A stretch of DNA of 64,000 nt from Cinnamomum chago (GCA_038049695.1 CP142452.1:50922501-50986500); one strand, 5' to 3'. Shown: positions 23,086-35,744, counted from the stretch's first letter. The notes: generated by a model not told the origin, from the letters alone. Translations and numbers: made by a program.

Positions 23086-24995
23086 TGTTAGTTTTTGAAA
23101 ACTTCTGAAACAAGACCATATCCATTAGTAATCACAAGAATATAGTGATCATAAATGGAAAATACTATGGTTTCGCCTCTTCAAGTCGCCCGAGGGGACA
23201 TGGCCCAGCCCAAGCAACATGAGGAAGGTAGAAAAGCCATAGAGGGCACAATTGTTCTAAACGCAGGTAGGGTCAGCTCAGAATGAGCGTCCCAGTGACT
23301 GCTAGGAGCAATTGTGAACCTTAATTAAAATTACCGAGAAGCAAAGCTCACTCAAGGTAAAATGATATAAGGTTGAGATACAAATGTGTCGGTTGCGAAT
23401 ACAGTAGACCCGAAAGGGCGTACTAGCACCGCTAGGCACAAATGTTGCAAATCGCATCCTTGGAAAGGACACGATATGGGATTTTTGAAAGGTCAAGATT
23501 GGATTCATAGGAGAGAGCAAATGGTATTCCAATCCGAAAATGAGCTCAACATTTCTGCGAGCTCGAAAGTCCGAAAAGGAAGGAACCAGGATTTCTCAAA
23601 TGTGAATCCAAAAGTGACGGAAGTTTTTTTTTTAAAGTGTCAAGATTGGACTTTATAGAAGAGAGCAAATGGTATTCCAATCCGAAAATGAGTTCAACAT
23701 TTCTGCGATCTCGAAGTCCGAAAAGGAAGGAACCAGGATTTCTCAAATATGAATCCAAAAATGACAGAAGTTTTTTTTTTTTTTTTTTTTAGAATTTTTT
23801 TTTTTTGAAGAATTCACATAGATTTCCAATTCGATCTTATGAAACCTCAGTGGATAGATCAGCCCCCAGGTAAGGGTAGGATTACTTAATGAACCCATTT
23901 GGAGGACCCTTGCCTAGAACAGTCTAGCTGTCTCCACACTCTGGACAAGGCTTTTCTTAGATCCACTTTGGTCAAAGAACGCAATTGGTGCAACCTTAGT
24001 GGTTTTTTTTCTTTTTTTTTTTTTTTTTTTTTTAAAGATTTTTTTTTATGGATTCATAGAAGAGAGCGAATGGTGTTCCATTCCGAAAATGAGTTCAACA
24101 TTTCTACGATCTCGAAGTCCGAAAAGGAAGAAACCAAAGTTTCTCAACTTAACCCAAAAGGGAGAAATCTGAAGTTTTTTTTTTTTTTTGTGTGGATTCA
24201 TAGAAGAGAGCAAATGGTGTTCCATTCCGAAAATGAGTTCAACATTTCTGCGATCCCGAAGTCCGAAAAGGAAGAAACCAAAGTTTCTCAACTTAAACCC
24301 AAAAGAGGAAAATCTGAAAAAAAATTGTAAATCAGATTTTGTTTTTTTTTTTTTTTTTTATGGATTCATAGAAGAGAGCAAATGGTGTTCCATTCCGAAA
24401 ATGAGTTCAACATTTCTGCGATCTCGAAGTCCGAAAAGGAGGAAACCAAAGTTTCTCAACTTAAACCCAAAAGAGGAAAATCTGAAATTTTTTGTAAATC
24501 AGATTTTTTTTTTTTTTTTTATGGATTCATAGAAGAGAGCAAATGGTGTTCCATTCCGAAAATGAATTCAACATTTCTGCGATCTCGAAGTTCGAAAAGG
24601 AGGAAACCAAAGTTTCTCAACTTAAACCCAAATGAGGAAAATCTGAAATTTTTTGTAAATCAGATTTTATTTTTTTTGATTTTTTTTTATGGATTCATAG
24701 AAGAGAGCAAATGGTGTTCCATTCCGAAAATGAGTTCAACATTTCTGCGATCTCGAAGTCCGAAAAGGAGGAAACCAAAGTTTCTCAACTTAAACCCAAA
24801 AGAGGAAAATCTGAAATTTTTTGTAAATCAGATTTTTTTTTTAGAAACAAGAAAGACTGGAAATAAACTCAAAAGAAGAAATTTCCAAGAATCCTATCTC
24901 ATGTGTTCTTTTTTTTTTAGATGCAAGATCCAACATAGGCCACCAACCAGAATGGAGCCAAAAGGAATCTAAGCACATGCTCATCAAATGAACGA
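23086..24995. repeat. Tat 5' leader with about seven tandem units
   Basis: The untranslated leader lies between primer site and gag in the minus orientation. A unit of roughly 150-170 bases (markers GGATTCATAGAAGAGAGC, TTCCGAAAATGAGTTCAAC and TCGAAGTCCGAAAAGGA) repeats from about 23500 to 24840. Units are separated by T runs of varying length. Open frames on both strands through it are repeat artefacts. The part from 23086 to 23500 is single-copy and non-coding. Confidence 0.85.
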
Positions 24996-25013
24996 GTCCC
25001 ACCGGGTGTGCCA
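24996..25013 (-). other. Putative primer-binding site of Tat element
   Basis: On the minus strand TGGCACACCCGGTGGGAC starts three bases after the 5' LTR end. The TGG start and GTGGGAC body are typical of a tRNA 3'-end complement. I cannot assign the tRNA with confidence. Confidence 0.6.
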
Positions 25014-25823
25014 GCTTGATGGACCCGACTTTTCTCTTTTTCCAAAGCTGCCTCCACCCCGGGGCTGACGGGGTACGGTGGAGGGAAAGAAAGGAAAAGC
25101 GGGCATCAGTTTTTTTTTTTGTACGGGTATGCCAATTTCTCTTTTATACTTGGAATTTAGAAATGGTGATCCGGAGATCCACCTTCACAAGTAAAAAGGG
25201 AAATGAAACTTTTTTCTAGTTTTCCATTGCATACATATTTTAATAAAAGAGACAGTTTTGTTTGAATGCCGTGAAAGGCGTTTTTGTGCCGTAGAAGGCG
25301 ATTTGGTGCCGTTGAAGGCGATTTTGCCGTAAAAGGCGATTTACAAATCTTATCAAAAGTAAAAGACAAGAATTGTGAAATTTTTTTGTCTCTTAAAAAA
25401 AATACAATCTACAATAGAAAAGCAAGAAAAAGGAATCTAACTTCTCATGCGATTGTGGGAGGGCTCGTTCATATCGACGGTCGCGAGTCATGTATGGGCT
25501 CCGCCATCGTCCTTCAGATGAGAACATAGTGCTTGATTTCTTGGCTTGGCTCCAACCTCAGATTTTTAGAGGATAAGGACCAAGATAAGGTCCTATATCC
25601 GGTAAAAAGCTGAGTAGACGGGCTGAAAAACCGCATCTAGCCATGTTGGATAGAAGGATAGGTGGCCTTTGAGGGGGGGTGGCCCCCCAAGGGGCTTCAA
25701 TCACCTTGTAGTACTTGTCGCAGCAGAGTTTTCTTGAAGGAGCAGGGTTGTAGAGATTTCTCCGAGGATTTTTGAATGATTTTCTGGTGATTTTTCCGGA
25801 TCCGTTTCCCTTGGAATGGCTTC

Positions 25824-25833
25824 CTATTTATAG
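25824..25833 (-). promoter_or_regulatory. TATA box of Tat 5' LTR
   Basis: CTATAAATAG on the minus strand, identical to the site in the other LTR. This copy would drive the gag-pol transcript towards lower coordinates. Confidence 0.7.
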
Positions 25834-26514
25834 GCATTTTGTAGCCATTTAGGAGAGTTTATGAGCATTTATGGTATTAATGCTCATGATGGGAGGAGTT
25901 ACAAGTTTTTAATTACTTGTTTCGTAACTCCTTTTTCCTTGCATTTGATTGGCCGATGGAGAGTAGTGGGCATTTAATCGCCTTTAATCTCCATTATGTT
26001 AGGAGTTTCATGGCTTGAATGTCATGATTGCTTGGACTCGTAACTCCTGAACAGAGGCTTCTGATTGGGCCGTCCAAGATAATGGGTTAATGACCGCATT
26101 AACTTGCCATAAACGGGCCAATTGATAGCATTAAGTGGCCGCCTCGGTAGCTGAAGAGTCGCGGGCCATGTTGCGTCTTTTGGAATTCCTTTTGCGATGA
26201 TCGTTGATGGATCCTTATGTAAATCAACATCAGATGATCATGTAGTTTCAGGCATTGGTTGATACCAGCGGGCCGGCAGCATCTGTCCAGTTGATTTCAC
26301 GATCGGGCGGGCAGAAAGTGCTCTTTTTGGGTTGTTCGGCTGGCAATCAACGAAGTTTTTGAAGTTCTGGAAAGGAGTTCTGTGATCTTGATGAATATCA
26401 GTGAATTTGGAGCTTCAAAAGCCTGAATCTGGAAAAATCACAGGGACAGAACAACTCGTCTCGCGAAAACGGACGAAACGGGGGGTCCCGGGGCGAAATC
26501 GGCGCCCCGGACCT

Positions 26515-26635
26515 CCCAGGGTTGCCGGGCCCATGGTCGCCGGCGACCATGGGCCATGGTCGCCGGCGACCCTGGCCCAGGGTCGCAGGCCTGGCCCAGG
26601 GTCGCGGGGGTCTGCGACCCTGGGGGAAAAAATCC
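26515..26635. repeat. Palindromic-word cluster in Tat 5' LTR
   Basis: A perfect 26-bp palindrome lies at 26529-26554 (core GTCGCCGGCGAC), followed by further GTCGCCGGCGAC and CCCTGGGCCAGGG-like words. Relative to the 3' LTR it has one extra CCTGGCCCAGGGTCGC segment of about 20 bases. Confidence 0.85.
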
Positions 26636-26841
26636 TTCCCGGGGCCCTTTTTTGGCCACTTTTCGTCGTTTTTCGCTTCCGTTTTTTTTGCTTGTTTTCT
26701 CTGACATTTCTCCACATTATTTGGCTTGATTTCCCTCTGAAAAATCTGATGAGAATCCTTGCAAATTGGTTTGCAAAGTTTCTGATTTTCCGGGAAAAGC
26801 CGAACGCAGAACTGCTGATTTTCCGCCAGTAGCTGAAACAG

Positions 26842-27985
26842 TATCAAACGATGTCGGAATGACCTGAAATTTGAGGAGAAGCTTCTTGAGCATTAAATAA
26901 GACCAACCATGGGCTTTTGTTTGAGTTTTGAAGCCATTTGGGGTCATGCAAATGCTTGCCTTTGATTTCACCGCGAGGGAAATGCTGAGCTTTGCCTTTC
27001 GGTCAAACGATGTCCGATTGACCTGAAATTCGATGTGTGACTCCCTCATCAGTAGTTAAGACCAACCATAGGCTTTTGCTTTAGTTTTGAAACCGTTTGG
27101 AGTCATGCAAATGCTTGCCTTTGATTTCACCGCGAGGGAAATGCCGAGCTTTGACTTTCGGTCAAACGATGTCCGATTGACCTGAAATTCGACGTGTGAC
27201 TCCCTCATCAGTAGTTAAGACCAACCATAGGCTTTCGTTTGAGTTTTGAAGCCGTTTGGAGTCATGCAAATGCTCGCCTTTATTTCACCGCGAGGGAAAT
27301 GCCGAGCTTTGACTTTCGGTCAAACGATGTCCGATTGACCTGAAATTTGATGGGTGACTCCCTCATCAGTAGATAAGACCAACCACAGGCTTTCGTTTGA
27401 GTTTTGAAGCCATTTGGGGTCATGCAAATGCTTGCCTTTGATTTCACCGCAATGGAAATGTCGAGCTTTGACTTCTGGTCAAACGATGTCCGATTGACCT
27501 GAAATTCGACCTGTGACTCCCTCATCAGTAGATAAGACCAACCATAGGCTTTCGTTTGAGTTTTGAAGCCATTTGGGGTCATGCAAACGCTTGCCTTTAT
27601 TTCACCGCGAAGGAAATGTCGAGCTTTGACTTTCGGTCAAACGATGTCCAATTGACCTGAAATTCGACGTGTGACTCCCTCATCAGTAGATAAGACCAAC
27701 CACAGGCTTTCGTTTGAGTTTTGAAGCCATTTGGAGTCATGCAAACGCTTGCCTTTATTTCACCGCGAGGGAAATGCCGAGTTTTGACTTTTGGTCAAAC
27801 GATGTCCGATTGACCTGAAATTTGACGGGTGACTCCCTCATCAGTAGATAAGACCAACCACAGGCTTTCATTTGATTTTTGAAGCCATTTTGGGTCATGC
27901 AAATGCTTGCCTTTGATTTCACCGCAAGGGAAATGTCGAGCTTTGACTTCTGGTCAAACGATGTCCGATTGACCTGAAATTCGAC
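26842..27985. repeat. 158/159-bp tandem array in Tat 5' LTR
   Basis: The same seven-unit array as in the 3' LTR, with the GTCAAACGATGTCC marker repeating every 158-159 bases. Both LTRs have the same unit count, so the array predates this insertion. Confidence 0.93.
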
Positions 27986-28294
27986 GAGGAGCCTATTGGA
28001 GTCATTTTGAGATGATCCACAAGCTCCGAATTGGGTGCCATGGTCCCGGGGTGCTCCGTTGACTGGAGCTGCTGCTTAGCTGTTGGAGAAGTGAAGCTAG
28101 GCCAAATGATATCGAAATGGCCCGAAACTTCATGTGTACCTCTCTTTTGGTTATTTTGAGTGACCTTGCAGTTTGTGTTTGATTCTGACAAGATCTGATG
28201 CTTGAAGTAGCGCCTGCCCATTTTTGGTAGGATGCGGCTCCGTGTAGCTTTTGGTGTGAAGAGGCAAAGTGACATTTTTGGTGTCAACAGTTTG

Positions 28295-28925
28295 AAAGAT
28301 TGGCTAGATATGCTACCGAGTTGATTGACACTGAAAGGAAAAAGATTACGAAGTTTTTGGAAGGATTGAATCCGATCTCATGAGAGATGTCATAGGAGTA
28401 CTTCCACCAGCTACATATGATGAGGCAATCAAGCGGGCATATATGTTTGAAGATATTAACAACATGATTGTTCAGGACAGGAAGCAGCACTATCAGCAGT
28501 AGAATCAGAGGCAACAACAGAACAAGAAGCCAAGGCAAGAACAAGGTCAAGTGAGGCAGGGTTGTGGACATTGTGGCAAGAATCATGAAACACATGAATG
28601 TCGTAAGGCCATGGGTGCCTGTTTTAAATGTGGGGCTATGAACCATGCAATCAAGGATTGCCCACTACTTCAGAATCAAGGGAATAGAAACCAACAGCAG
28701 AGACAAGTAGCTCCTCAGAACCAAGCACCAGTTCAGAATCAGGTTAGACCACCTCAGCAGCAACAGGCTAGGCCACCAGCACAGAATCGGAATACTCGTC
28801 CTCCACAGCAGAATAGACATGGCCAAGGAAGGCAGAACCAAGTACCAAATAGACTACAGATGCATGGACGTTTATATTATCTCAACCGTGCAGATGCTGA
28901 AGCTGCAGGAGGTGGTAGAAGGTAA
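28295..28925 (+). pseudogene. gag: Tekay gag, C-terminal block with two zinc knuckles
   Basis: This continues the Gag core after the Tat insertion (FERLARYATELIDTE, then KKITKFLEGLNP). It passes through a Q-rich stretch into two CCHC knuckles: CGHCGKNHETHEC (28555-28595 region) and CFKCGAMNHAIKDC (28620-28661). A Q/N/P-rich tail follows. The knuckles bind element RNA. Fossil. Confidence 0.87.
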
Positions 28926-29385
28926 ACTTCTTGTTTGTGGGGTAGAAGCCCATATTTTATTTGACCCTGGATCCACGCATTCCTTTTCATCCCCTAGTTT
29001 TGCAAAGTTGGTTGATGCACCATGTAGTGAATTGGATTACATTCTAGTAGTAACCACTCCAGTAGGGAAACAAGTTGTGTGTAGAACCTATTACCCTAGC
29101 TGTACAGTTTTGTTAGGAGATGTTAATTTACCGGCCAACCTCATAGTTTTGGACATGCATGATTTTGATGTCATTTTAGGCATGGATTGGTTAGAAGCAT
29201 ATCGTGCCACCATGGATTGTTTTAGTAAAACCATAACATTCAGATTCCAAGGACCACAGTCAGAATTGATATTTCAAGGCAACAGGAGAAAAACTCAGGC
29301 AGGGTTTATTTCAGTTTTGAAGGCAAGCAGATTAGTGCAGAGTGGATGTCAGGCATTTATTGCGTTTATCACGGAGGATAAATAG
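28860..29385 (+). pseudogene. Tekay aspartic protease region
   Basis: It contains the retropepsin motif FDPGSTHSFSSPSFAKL near 28958-29010 and the second protease strand VILGMDWLEAY (about 29170). This matches chromovirus proteases, which cut the polyprotein. It overlaps the end of the gag region. Confidence 0.87.
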
Positions 29386-29394
29386 TCCCAAGGG

Positions 29395-29966
29395 GTGGAG
29401 GATATCACCATTGTTTGTGAATTCCCGGATGTTTTTCCAGAAGAAATCCCGGGTTTACCACCAATCAGAGAAGTTGAGTTCACAATTGAGCTCCTTCCAG
29501 GGACAACTCTGATCTCGATTGCACCATACAGGATGGCTCCAGCAGAAATGGGTGAGCTAAAGCTCCAATTGCAGGATTTGTTGAGCAAAGGTTTTATTAG
29601 GCCAAGTGTTTCACCGTGGGGAGCACCGGTGTTGTTTGTGAAAAAGAAGGATGGGAGTTTGAGAATGTGCATTGACTACAAGAAGTTGAACCATGTGACC
29701 GTGAAGAACAAGTATCCAGTGCCAAGGATAGACGAATTATTTGATCAATTGCAAGGAGCAGCCTATTTTTCCAAGATAGACTTGAGGTCAGGGTACCATC
29801 AGTTGAGAGTTAGAGACTTAGATGTTCAGAAGACAGCCTTTAGAACAAGATATGGGCACTATGAGTTCTTAGTGATGCCCTTTGGTTTGACAAATGCACA
29901 CGCAGTCTTTGCACCCCCATTTGGATCACTCTACAGTAGTATTCATTGATGATGTCCTTGTGTATT
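29395..29966 (+). pseudogene. pol: Tekay reverse transcriptase, first block
   Basis: It reads [17 protein letters not shown], then [40 protein letters not shown] and [15 protein letters not shown], up to the catalytic strand FIDDVLVY, where a solo LTR is inserted. These are standard fingers and palm motifs of chromovirus RT. Confidence 0.9.
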
Positions 29967-32710
29967 TGTCGCGACCCCGGAACGGATCCCCGGGCCCGCG
30001 ACGCGATTTGGTGATGATTACTACTATTGAAGATTTTGTTTTCCCACAGGTTCCCGCGGTGAGGATTCCCAAAGACACGGAATCTGACTCACACGTACAC
30101 GATTGCGGAAGCGTGTAGCAAAACACACCAAGATAAGCACCAATAAAATATTTAAGTGCTATCACAATAATAAACAAGACATAGCATCAAAGAAAAGAGT
30201 TATCATGGCATTCCCAAACATAGTTCAAGTTATAAGTTTAACACGAAAGTAAGTTAAGTTTAGTACGACCCATAAGAGACCAATAAAGGTCAATACAATC
30301 TCAAAATAACCAAAAGAAACCCCAAGACTAAAGGTGACGAAACTCGAGGACCAGTCCGACATCTAAATGACATCGTCGGGCTGCCACTCTCTCACGGGAG
30401 TTGGCTCACAAGCCTCCTCCTGACGCTCCTCCTCAAAGGCAACGTCTCCTGCACCTGGGCACCAACAAACAAGGGTCAAACACGACGGTTTGGCAGGTAA
30501 TCAATGTAGGCATGAACATGAACAATAACATTTAGAGAAAACATGTGAGCAAATCTTTGGTATGAAGTACTATCAAAGCTGAGATACATTTTCAAGAATA
30601 CGAACAAAGCTGAGATACAAAACAAACTAGCATGAGTACATAATATATCATGAATAGTTACAATCCACAAAGAGCCTATCCTTTCTCTATCATTTATATA
30701 ATGAAAAGAGCAAGCACGCACGACAAGCACGATATACATAATATAAGCACGACACGATTTCCCACAAAGACGGGAATTCCGGCCGCGGAACCGGGCACGC
30801 ACGATGTGTAATAAATACACGACCAGTCTGCAGACAGTCCACAAGTTTAAAGACCCCCAGACAGTGGATCAAACCGAAAGGGCAGTCTAAGCTCAGTGGT
30901 GTTTACTTAATTCATGAATGCACAAAACACGTGAAACACGATCAAAGCATGTCGAGATAAAAAGGGGGAAATCACTTATCAAAACACGACGAACACGACT
31001 AGCAAGAGGCATAATAATTATGCATAACACGCTTAGGAAGTGATCCCCTTTTTTCTTGAAACAAAACTTCAAAACAAGCTTATACTTGAAACTCAAAACA
31101 AGTGCACGTTTATACTCATCGTACCAAGACGGAAGTTCAAATACAAAATCTGACAAGCATGTGCTAAGGCTACTAATTGACCTTTGTGTAATTGAAACCC
31201 CAAACGTCAGAAAATACAAGAATTGGTGTCCCCGAAGTTGGGTTTCATTTCGAAGTTCCATTTACACAATGTCAAGTTAAAACCCTTAACATAGTCTAGT
31301 TTTCAACCCTCAAGAAAACACACAAAATGGAAAAACTCATCTTCCTGAATCTGGCAGGTTCGCTCGAGCGGACCTGCCACGTTGATGACACTTCGCTCGA
31401 GCGAGACAGTTCGCTCGAGCGAATGTTGGCTCGAGCGGATAATAAAATGCGTTCGAACGAACGACTCTCTGCCTCGTTCCATAGCAGACAGTGGCTTGTT
31501 CGCTCGAGCTCGCTGAGTGCAGAAATCTCCTTTCCTTTGCACATCTTTCACTACATTCTTCTCCTTCTTCTCATCCATCAACCACATATCATCCCTTGAG
31601 CCTTCATGCTCACCAAGGGTTCATTTATCACCATTTCACATCCAAATCAAAAGAAAACATAAACATGAAGCTTATAAACAAGATAAATGTACAATTTCTA
31701 AAATACAATGAAATCCAAATACACATGCATCATTCCTATAGAGATCACTTGCCTTGCCCAAATGCTAAATATACTCCTCCAAGCACTTCACTCAAGCTAT
31801 CAAGCACTACAAGAAAAACCCAAGAGAAACACACAAACTCACTCAAAAATGGAAACAAAGAACCCATTTTAACAAAAGGGTTTGTGAACAAGAAAAACAC
31901 AATCTTAAGGAGCTAAAAAGACTTTATGGAAAACATGGCTTGAAGCTCTTACCTAGAGAAAGTCAAACAAGAGAGATGGAAGAGAATGGAGAGCTTTCCC
32001 AACTTGAAACCTTAAGAAAATTGTATCAATAGAAAGCTTAGGGCAAGAGGAAGAATTTGGTAGTCTTGAAATCTTCTTTGGAGCTCTCTAGCTAGATCAA
32101 GCAAGGTGGGGAAGATGGAGAGAAAAAGAAACTCTTCCTTGCCCTAGGTCAAGAAGTTGCAGGATTTTGGTAAAGTGAGTGGAAAAAGAGGGAAAGGGAG
32201 GCTTAAGTGAGGACTCAAGGGCCCCATTGGGCTTGAACTTGAAATGGCTAAAACATGATCTTGTGGGCCTCGGACGACTTCGACGAAGAAGGATAAAACG
32301 ATCGTCGAAATATCTACTTTCCAAAAAGTATATTTTTGACATGGTTTTGAGATCTCGAAAATTGTGTCCAGATTTGTGCAAGAAAGACAACTTTACCCTC
32401 TTTGGGCCAAAACATGGGTTTTTGGGCTTCAAACACGAATGGCCTTAAAACGAAAGTTGTAACACATAAAAAGATCATTCAAATGAAATCAAAATCACAA
32501 TCACACGGAAAACGATACGATCTTCCCAAGCTTACACGTGCACTCGGACCTTTCCGAGCGTGTCTAATAATACTAAACGTTCTCAAAATCTCCAAAGCTA
32601 TGTCCAGGACTAAACTAATCACTTATAATCCCAACGATAATTAAACCCACTTAGAACTAAACACACACTAATCGCACACTAATCGACTTGGTCTGGGTCG
32701 GGGTCTAACA
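29967..32710 (-). mobile_element. Solo LTR of the Tekay family inserted in Tekay RT
   Basis: The minus-strand LTR is 2744 bases, starting TGTTAGACCCCGACCCAGAC (from 32710) and ending GGGGTCGCGACA (at 29967). It is flanked by TSD GTATT at 29962-29966 and 32711-32715. There is no internal region, so it is a product of LTR-LTR recombination. It is same-family but clearly diverged from the backbone LTRs. It contains the hairpin (32541-32560), the U3 box (32307-32332), the palindromic cluster (31358-31517) and the downstream motif (30473-30493). Confidence 0.95.
31358..31517. repeat. Palindromic-word cluster CGCTCGAGCG in solo Tekay LTR
   Basis: About six words, among them CGCTCGAGCG, GTTCGAACGAACG and CGCTCGAGCTCGC. 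The GTTCGAAC variant is itself a perfect palindrome, so word variants tend to stay symmetrical. Confidence 0.85.
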
Positions 32711-32715
32711 GTATT

Positions 32716-33563
32716 CCAAGAGTAAGAAGGAGCATGAAGAACATTTGAGGACAGCGTTACAGCTCTTGAGGGACAACCAGCTTTATGCAAAACTCAGTAA
32801 GTGCGAATTCTGGTTATAGCAAGTTGCTTTTCTAGGCCACATCATCTCCAGAGAAGGTTTAGCAGTTGATCCAGCCAAGATAGAGGCAGTTGTTAATTGG
32901 GTAAGGGCAAGCAGTGTGACAGAAATTAGAAGCTTTTTGGGGTTAGCAGGCTATTACAGAAGATTTGTCCAAGGTTTTTCGTCCATTGCAGCCCCGTTGA
33001 CAAAATTGACTAGGAAGAATGTCCCATTTGTGTGGACCGATCAGTGTGAAACAAGTTTTCAAGAGTTGAAAGGAAGGTTAACCACATCCCCAATCCTTAC
33101 AATACCCTCGGGCAACGGTGGATTTATTGTCTATACAGATGCTTCGAATGTGGGACTAGGTTGTGTATTGATGCAAGATGGCAAGGTGATTGCTTATGGC
33201 TCGAGACAGTTAAAGGACCATGAGAAGAATTGTGCGACTCACGACTTGGAGTTGGCAGCAGTTGTTTTTACTTTGAAGATGTGGAAACACTACCTCTACG
33301 GAGAGAAATTTGAAGTCCATTCAGATCACCGAAGTTTACAATATTTGTTCTCGCAGAAGGATTTGAACATGAGACAGAGAAGGTGGATGGAGTATATCAA
33401 AGATTATGACTTTCCAATCAAGTATCATCCAGGCAAAGTGAATGTTGTAGCTAATGCATTGAGCAGAAAATCAGTGGTTATGACCAGTTTGAGAGGAATG
33501 GGTGTCTTACAGCAGTTTGAAGAGTTGGGTGTAGAATTGCAAACTCTAAAATTGGGTGCGATG
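32716..33563 (+). pseudogene. pol: Tekay RT end and RNase H
   Basis: It resumes after the solo LTR with the RT thumb/connection (GLAVDPAKIEAVVNW, then LGLAGYYRRFVQGFSSIAAP). RNase H follows (FIVYTDASNVGLGCVLMQDG, HDLELAAVVFTLKMWKHYL, VHSDHRSLQYLF and VANALSRK). The block ends where the family-3 LTR is inserted. Confidence 0.9.
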
Positions 33564-34139
33564 TGTAACGCCCCCAAACCGAACCTTGGGGGCGCGAATG
33601 GGATTAAGCATAAATATATTTTTCTCCCAAGATCCGCGTGTGTGAAGACAACACATTCCAACACATTCTGAATATTTTTGTGGAAGCTTTCGTGGCGTTG
33701 CGACCCGGAGTCCGTAGTCATCGGATTCCGTGACGCACTCAACCCCTAGCATATAGCTATTATATCAAGAACCATATCAGACTGGAGTAAACCATCACAA
33801 CAAAGTACAAAGCTGACAGTAACATGATATTACATTCCCATATATGTTCAAGTTACAATTATCAATGTACATTAATTAAGAATCCCAAGAAAAGGCTAAT
33901 AGAAGCCATACAACAATAAGCTATTAACCACTACCCCATATAAGACGTAGCTCTGATGTCAAGCCCAATGTCTACATGACATAGCCAACAAAACAACCTG
34001 CAACTCATGGCTCCACAGCCAACAAAAACACTCAGCTCGGGACAAAGAAATCTGGACCTGAGTACCAAAATAGTGGGTCAGACACGACGGTCTGGCAGGT
34101 GGGTGAAAAGATAATAAATATACTGAAGAATAAAACATG

Positions 34140-34440
34140 TGATAAATCATGTTATTTGATCAAATGCTGCATATAAATAAGACGGGTGGAAAGATCATGT
34201 ATATCTGACAAATCATGTATTCATGTAAAACGGGTGTAAAGCATGGATATTCGACAAATCATTTATTCACGTAAAACGTCTGTAAAACATGGATATCTGA
34301 CAAATCATATATTCATGTAAAACGTCTGTAAAACATGGATATCTGACAAATCATATATTCATGTAAAACGTCTGTAAAACATGAATATTTGACAAATCAT
34401 ATATTCATGTAAAACGTCTGTAAAAGCATTTAACTTGTTC
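34140..34440. repeat. About 46-bp tandem repeat in outer family-3 LTR
   Basis: Units built on GGATATCTGACAAATCATA and TTCATGTAAAACGTCTGTAA occur about six times. The equivalent part of the nested copy (about 38200-38760) holds longer, more diverged units around ATACCCGATTTGTTAAATA. Confidence 0.85.
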
Positions 34441-35744
34441 AATCAATAACTTTCATAAAAGAAACGAATCATTTACTGAAAATATAATGCCGTATAAAAC
34501 ATGTACGGGTATCCAAGGAAATTGGGAACTAACAAAGTGGCAATCACATAAAGCTAAGTCCTCTATCACCAAAGTGACAAAAGTATAACGGGGCGTTGGT
34601 CTCAGTCACACAAGGTGAGGAGATTCAACGAAAAGCATATACAATATAAATATACGGGACGGGACCACGGTAGCGAACCGGGTATCGGGACGGGACCACG
34701 GTAATAAACCGGGCATCGGGATCCAAACTGCAGCTGGCGGGATGGGAGAGGGATCTCCAAGTCGGTGGATCAAACCGACATGGTTATCCAAGCTTAGTGA
34801 TGCCGACACATAGGTCAAATAACAAATCGAGACATGAACGAGTAAATCAAATGCAAGTGAAATAAACATGCGGGGCAAGTATGTTCAAGGACTAATTTCC
34901 ATTTCATGGGATGTAGTGCATTTCGGGACAAGTAACTGTTACTAATGTAACTTCAATGCTTTCGGGAAAACAAGTCATGTAATGTAAATCTTGGAAATGA
35001 GGAAATACAATGAACTAATACAATTCCGGGAAAAATAATGATTTCAAGATTTGTTTAAGGTGAATAGGGGTCCCGTATGTCGATTGTAATGATAACTTGG
35101 TACTCCTTGAGTTTGAAGACATTCCGGACTCCTTATACACTTTACGATTTTCAAATGCACAATACCAAGCTAAAATCTCTTAATCACATACTGGTTTTCA
35201 TTGGTTCAAATATCCACTTCATTTTTCAATCTTTGATGTGAGAACCCGACCCCTAATCTCTTGGTTTAGTGTTGTTTTGTTTGTGGATTAGTCCTTTTAG
35301 TGGTATTAGTAGTTGTTGGGTTGAGTTTGTGAGCTAGAATGGTTTTTCTTTTAGTTTTGGGCTTTTGAGTGCTTTGGTAGCTTGTGGGGCCCTTTGGGGG
35401 TTCCCTTTTCGGCTTTGCATTTTCTTGTGAGATTTTCCCGATTGGTTTCGTATTGTGTTTTTGGCCCGTTGCATTCATCTTGAGGAATCCTACAACTTTC
35501 ATGTTGATCTCGTATCCATTTGAGAACCCAAAAACCGATTTCTTGGCCTTGAGGGCAAAACAGTCTTTTCACACCAAATCTGTACCCAAAACTCGATATT
35601 CTCGAAATCCGTGAAACATACACTTTTTGGAAACTAGATATTTCGACGATCATTTCTTCCTTCTTCGTCGAATCCATCCGAGGTCCCGAATTAGATGATT
35701 TCAGCCACCCAAGTTCTTTAAGTTGTGGGACCCATTCTCACTTG

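Larger units (their letters stand above)
6804..28289 (-). mobile_element. Tat-lineage Ty3/gypsy retrotransposon, near-whole, 21.5 kb
   Basis: It is bounded by TSD GTTTG (6799-6803 and 28290-28294) within the Tekay gag. It has two LTRs of about 3.27 kb: the 5' LTR at 25017-28289 and the 3' LTR at 6804-10078, because the element reads on the minus strand. The order on the minus strand is 5' LTR, primer site, leader with tandem repeats, gag, pol, a spacer carrying an antisense gene, polypurine tract, 3' LTR. A second RNase H between RNase H and integrase, the large size and the extra gene place it in the Tat group (Ogre/Retand relatives). The LTRs differ by roughly 2% by eye plus small repeat-number changes, so about 1 million years or less. 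It looks nearly whole, with few breaks. Confidence 0.93.
25017..28289 (-). repeat. 5' LTR of the Tat element
   Basis: This is the sister of 6804-10078 with the same ends and internal arrangement: 20-bp array 25267-25340, TATA box 25824-25833, palindromic cluster 26515-26635, 158-bp array about 26842-27985. The differences seen by eye are scattered substitutions at about 2% and copy-number changes in the short repeats. Confidence 0.92.

Noticed and set aside
23899-24972. Repeated EESKWCSIPKMSS-type frames on the plus strand
   Set aside because: They are translation of the leader tandem units and contain poly-Phe runs from T tracts. No gene.
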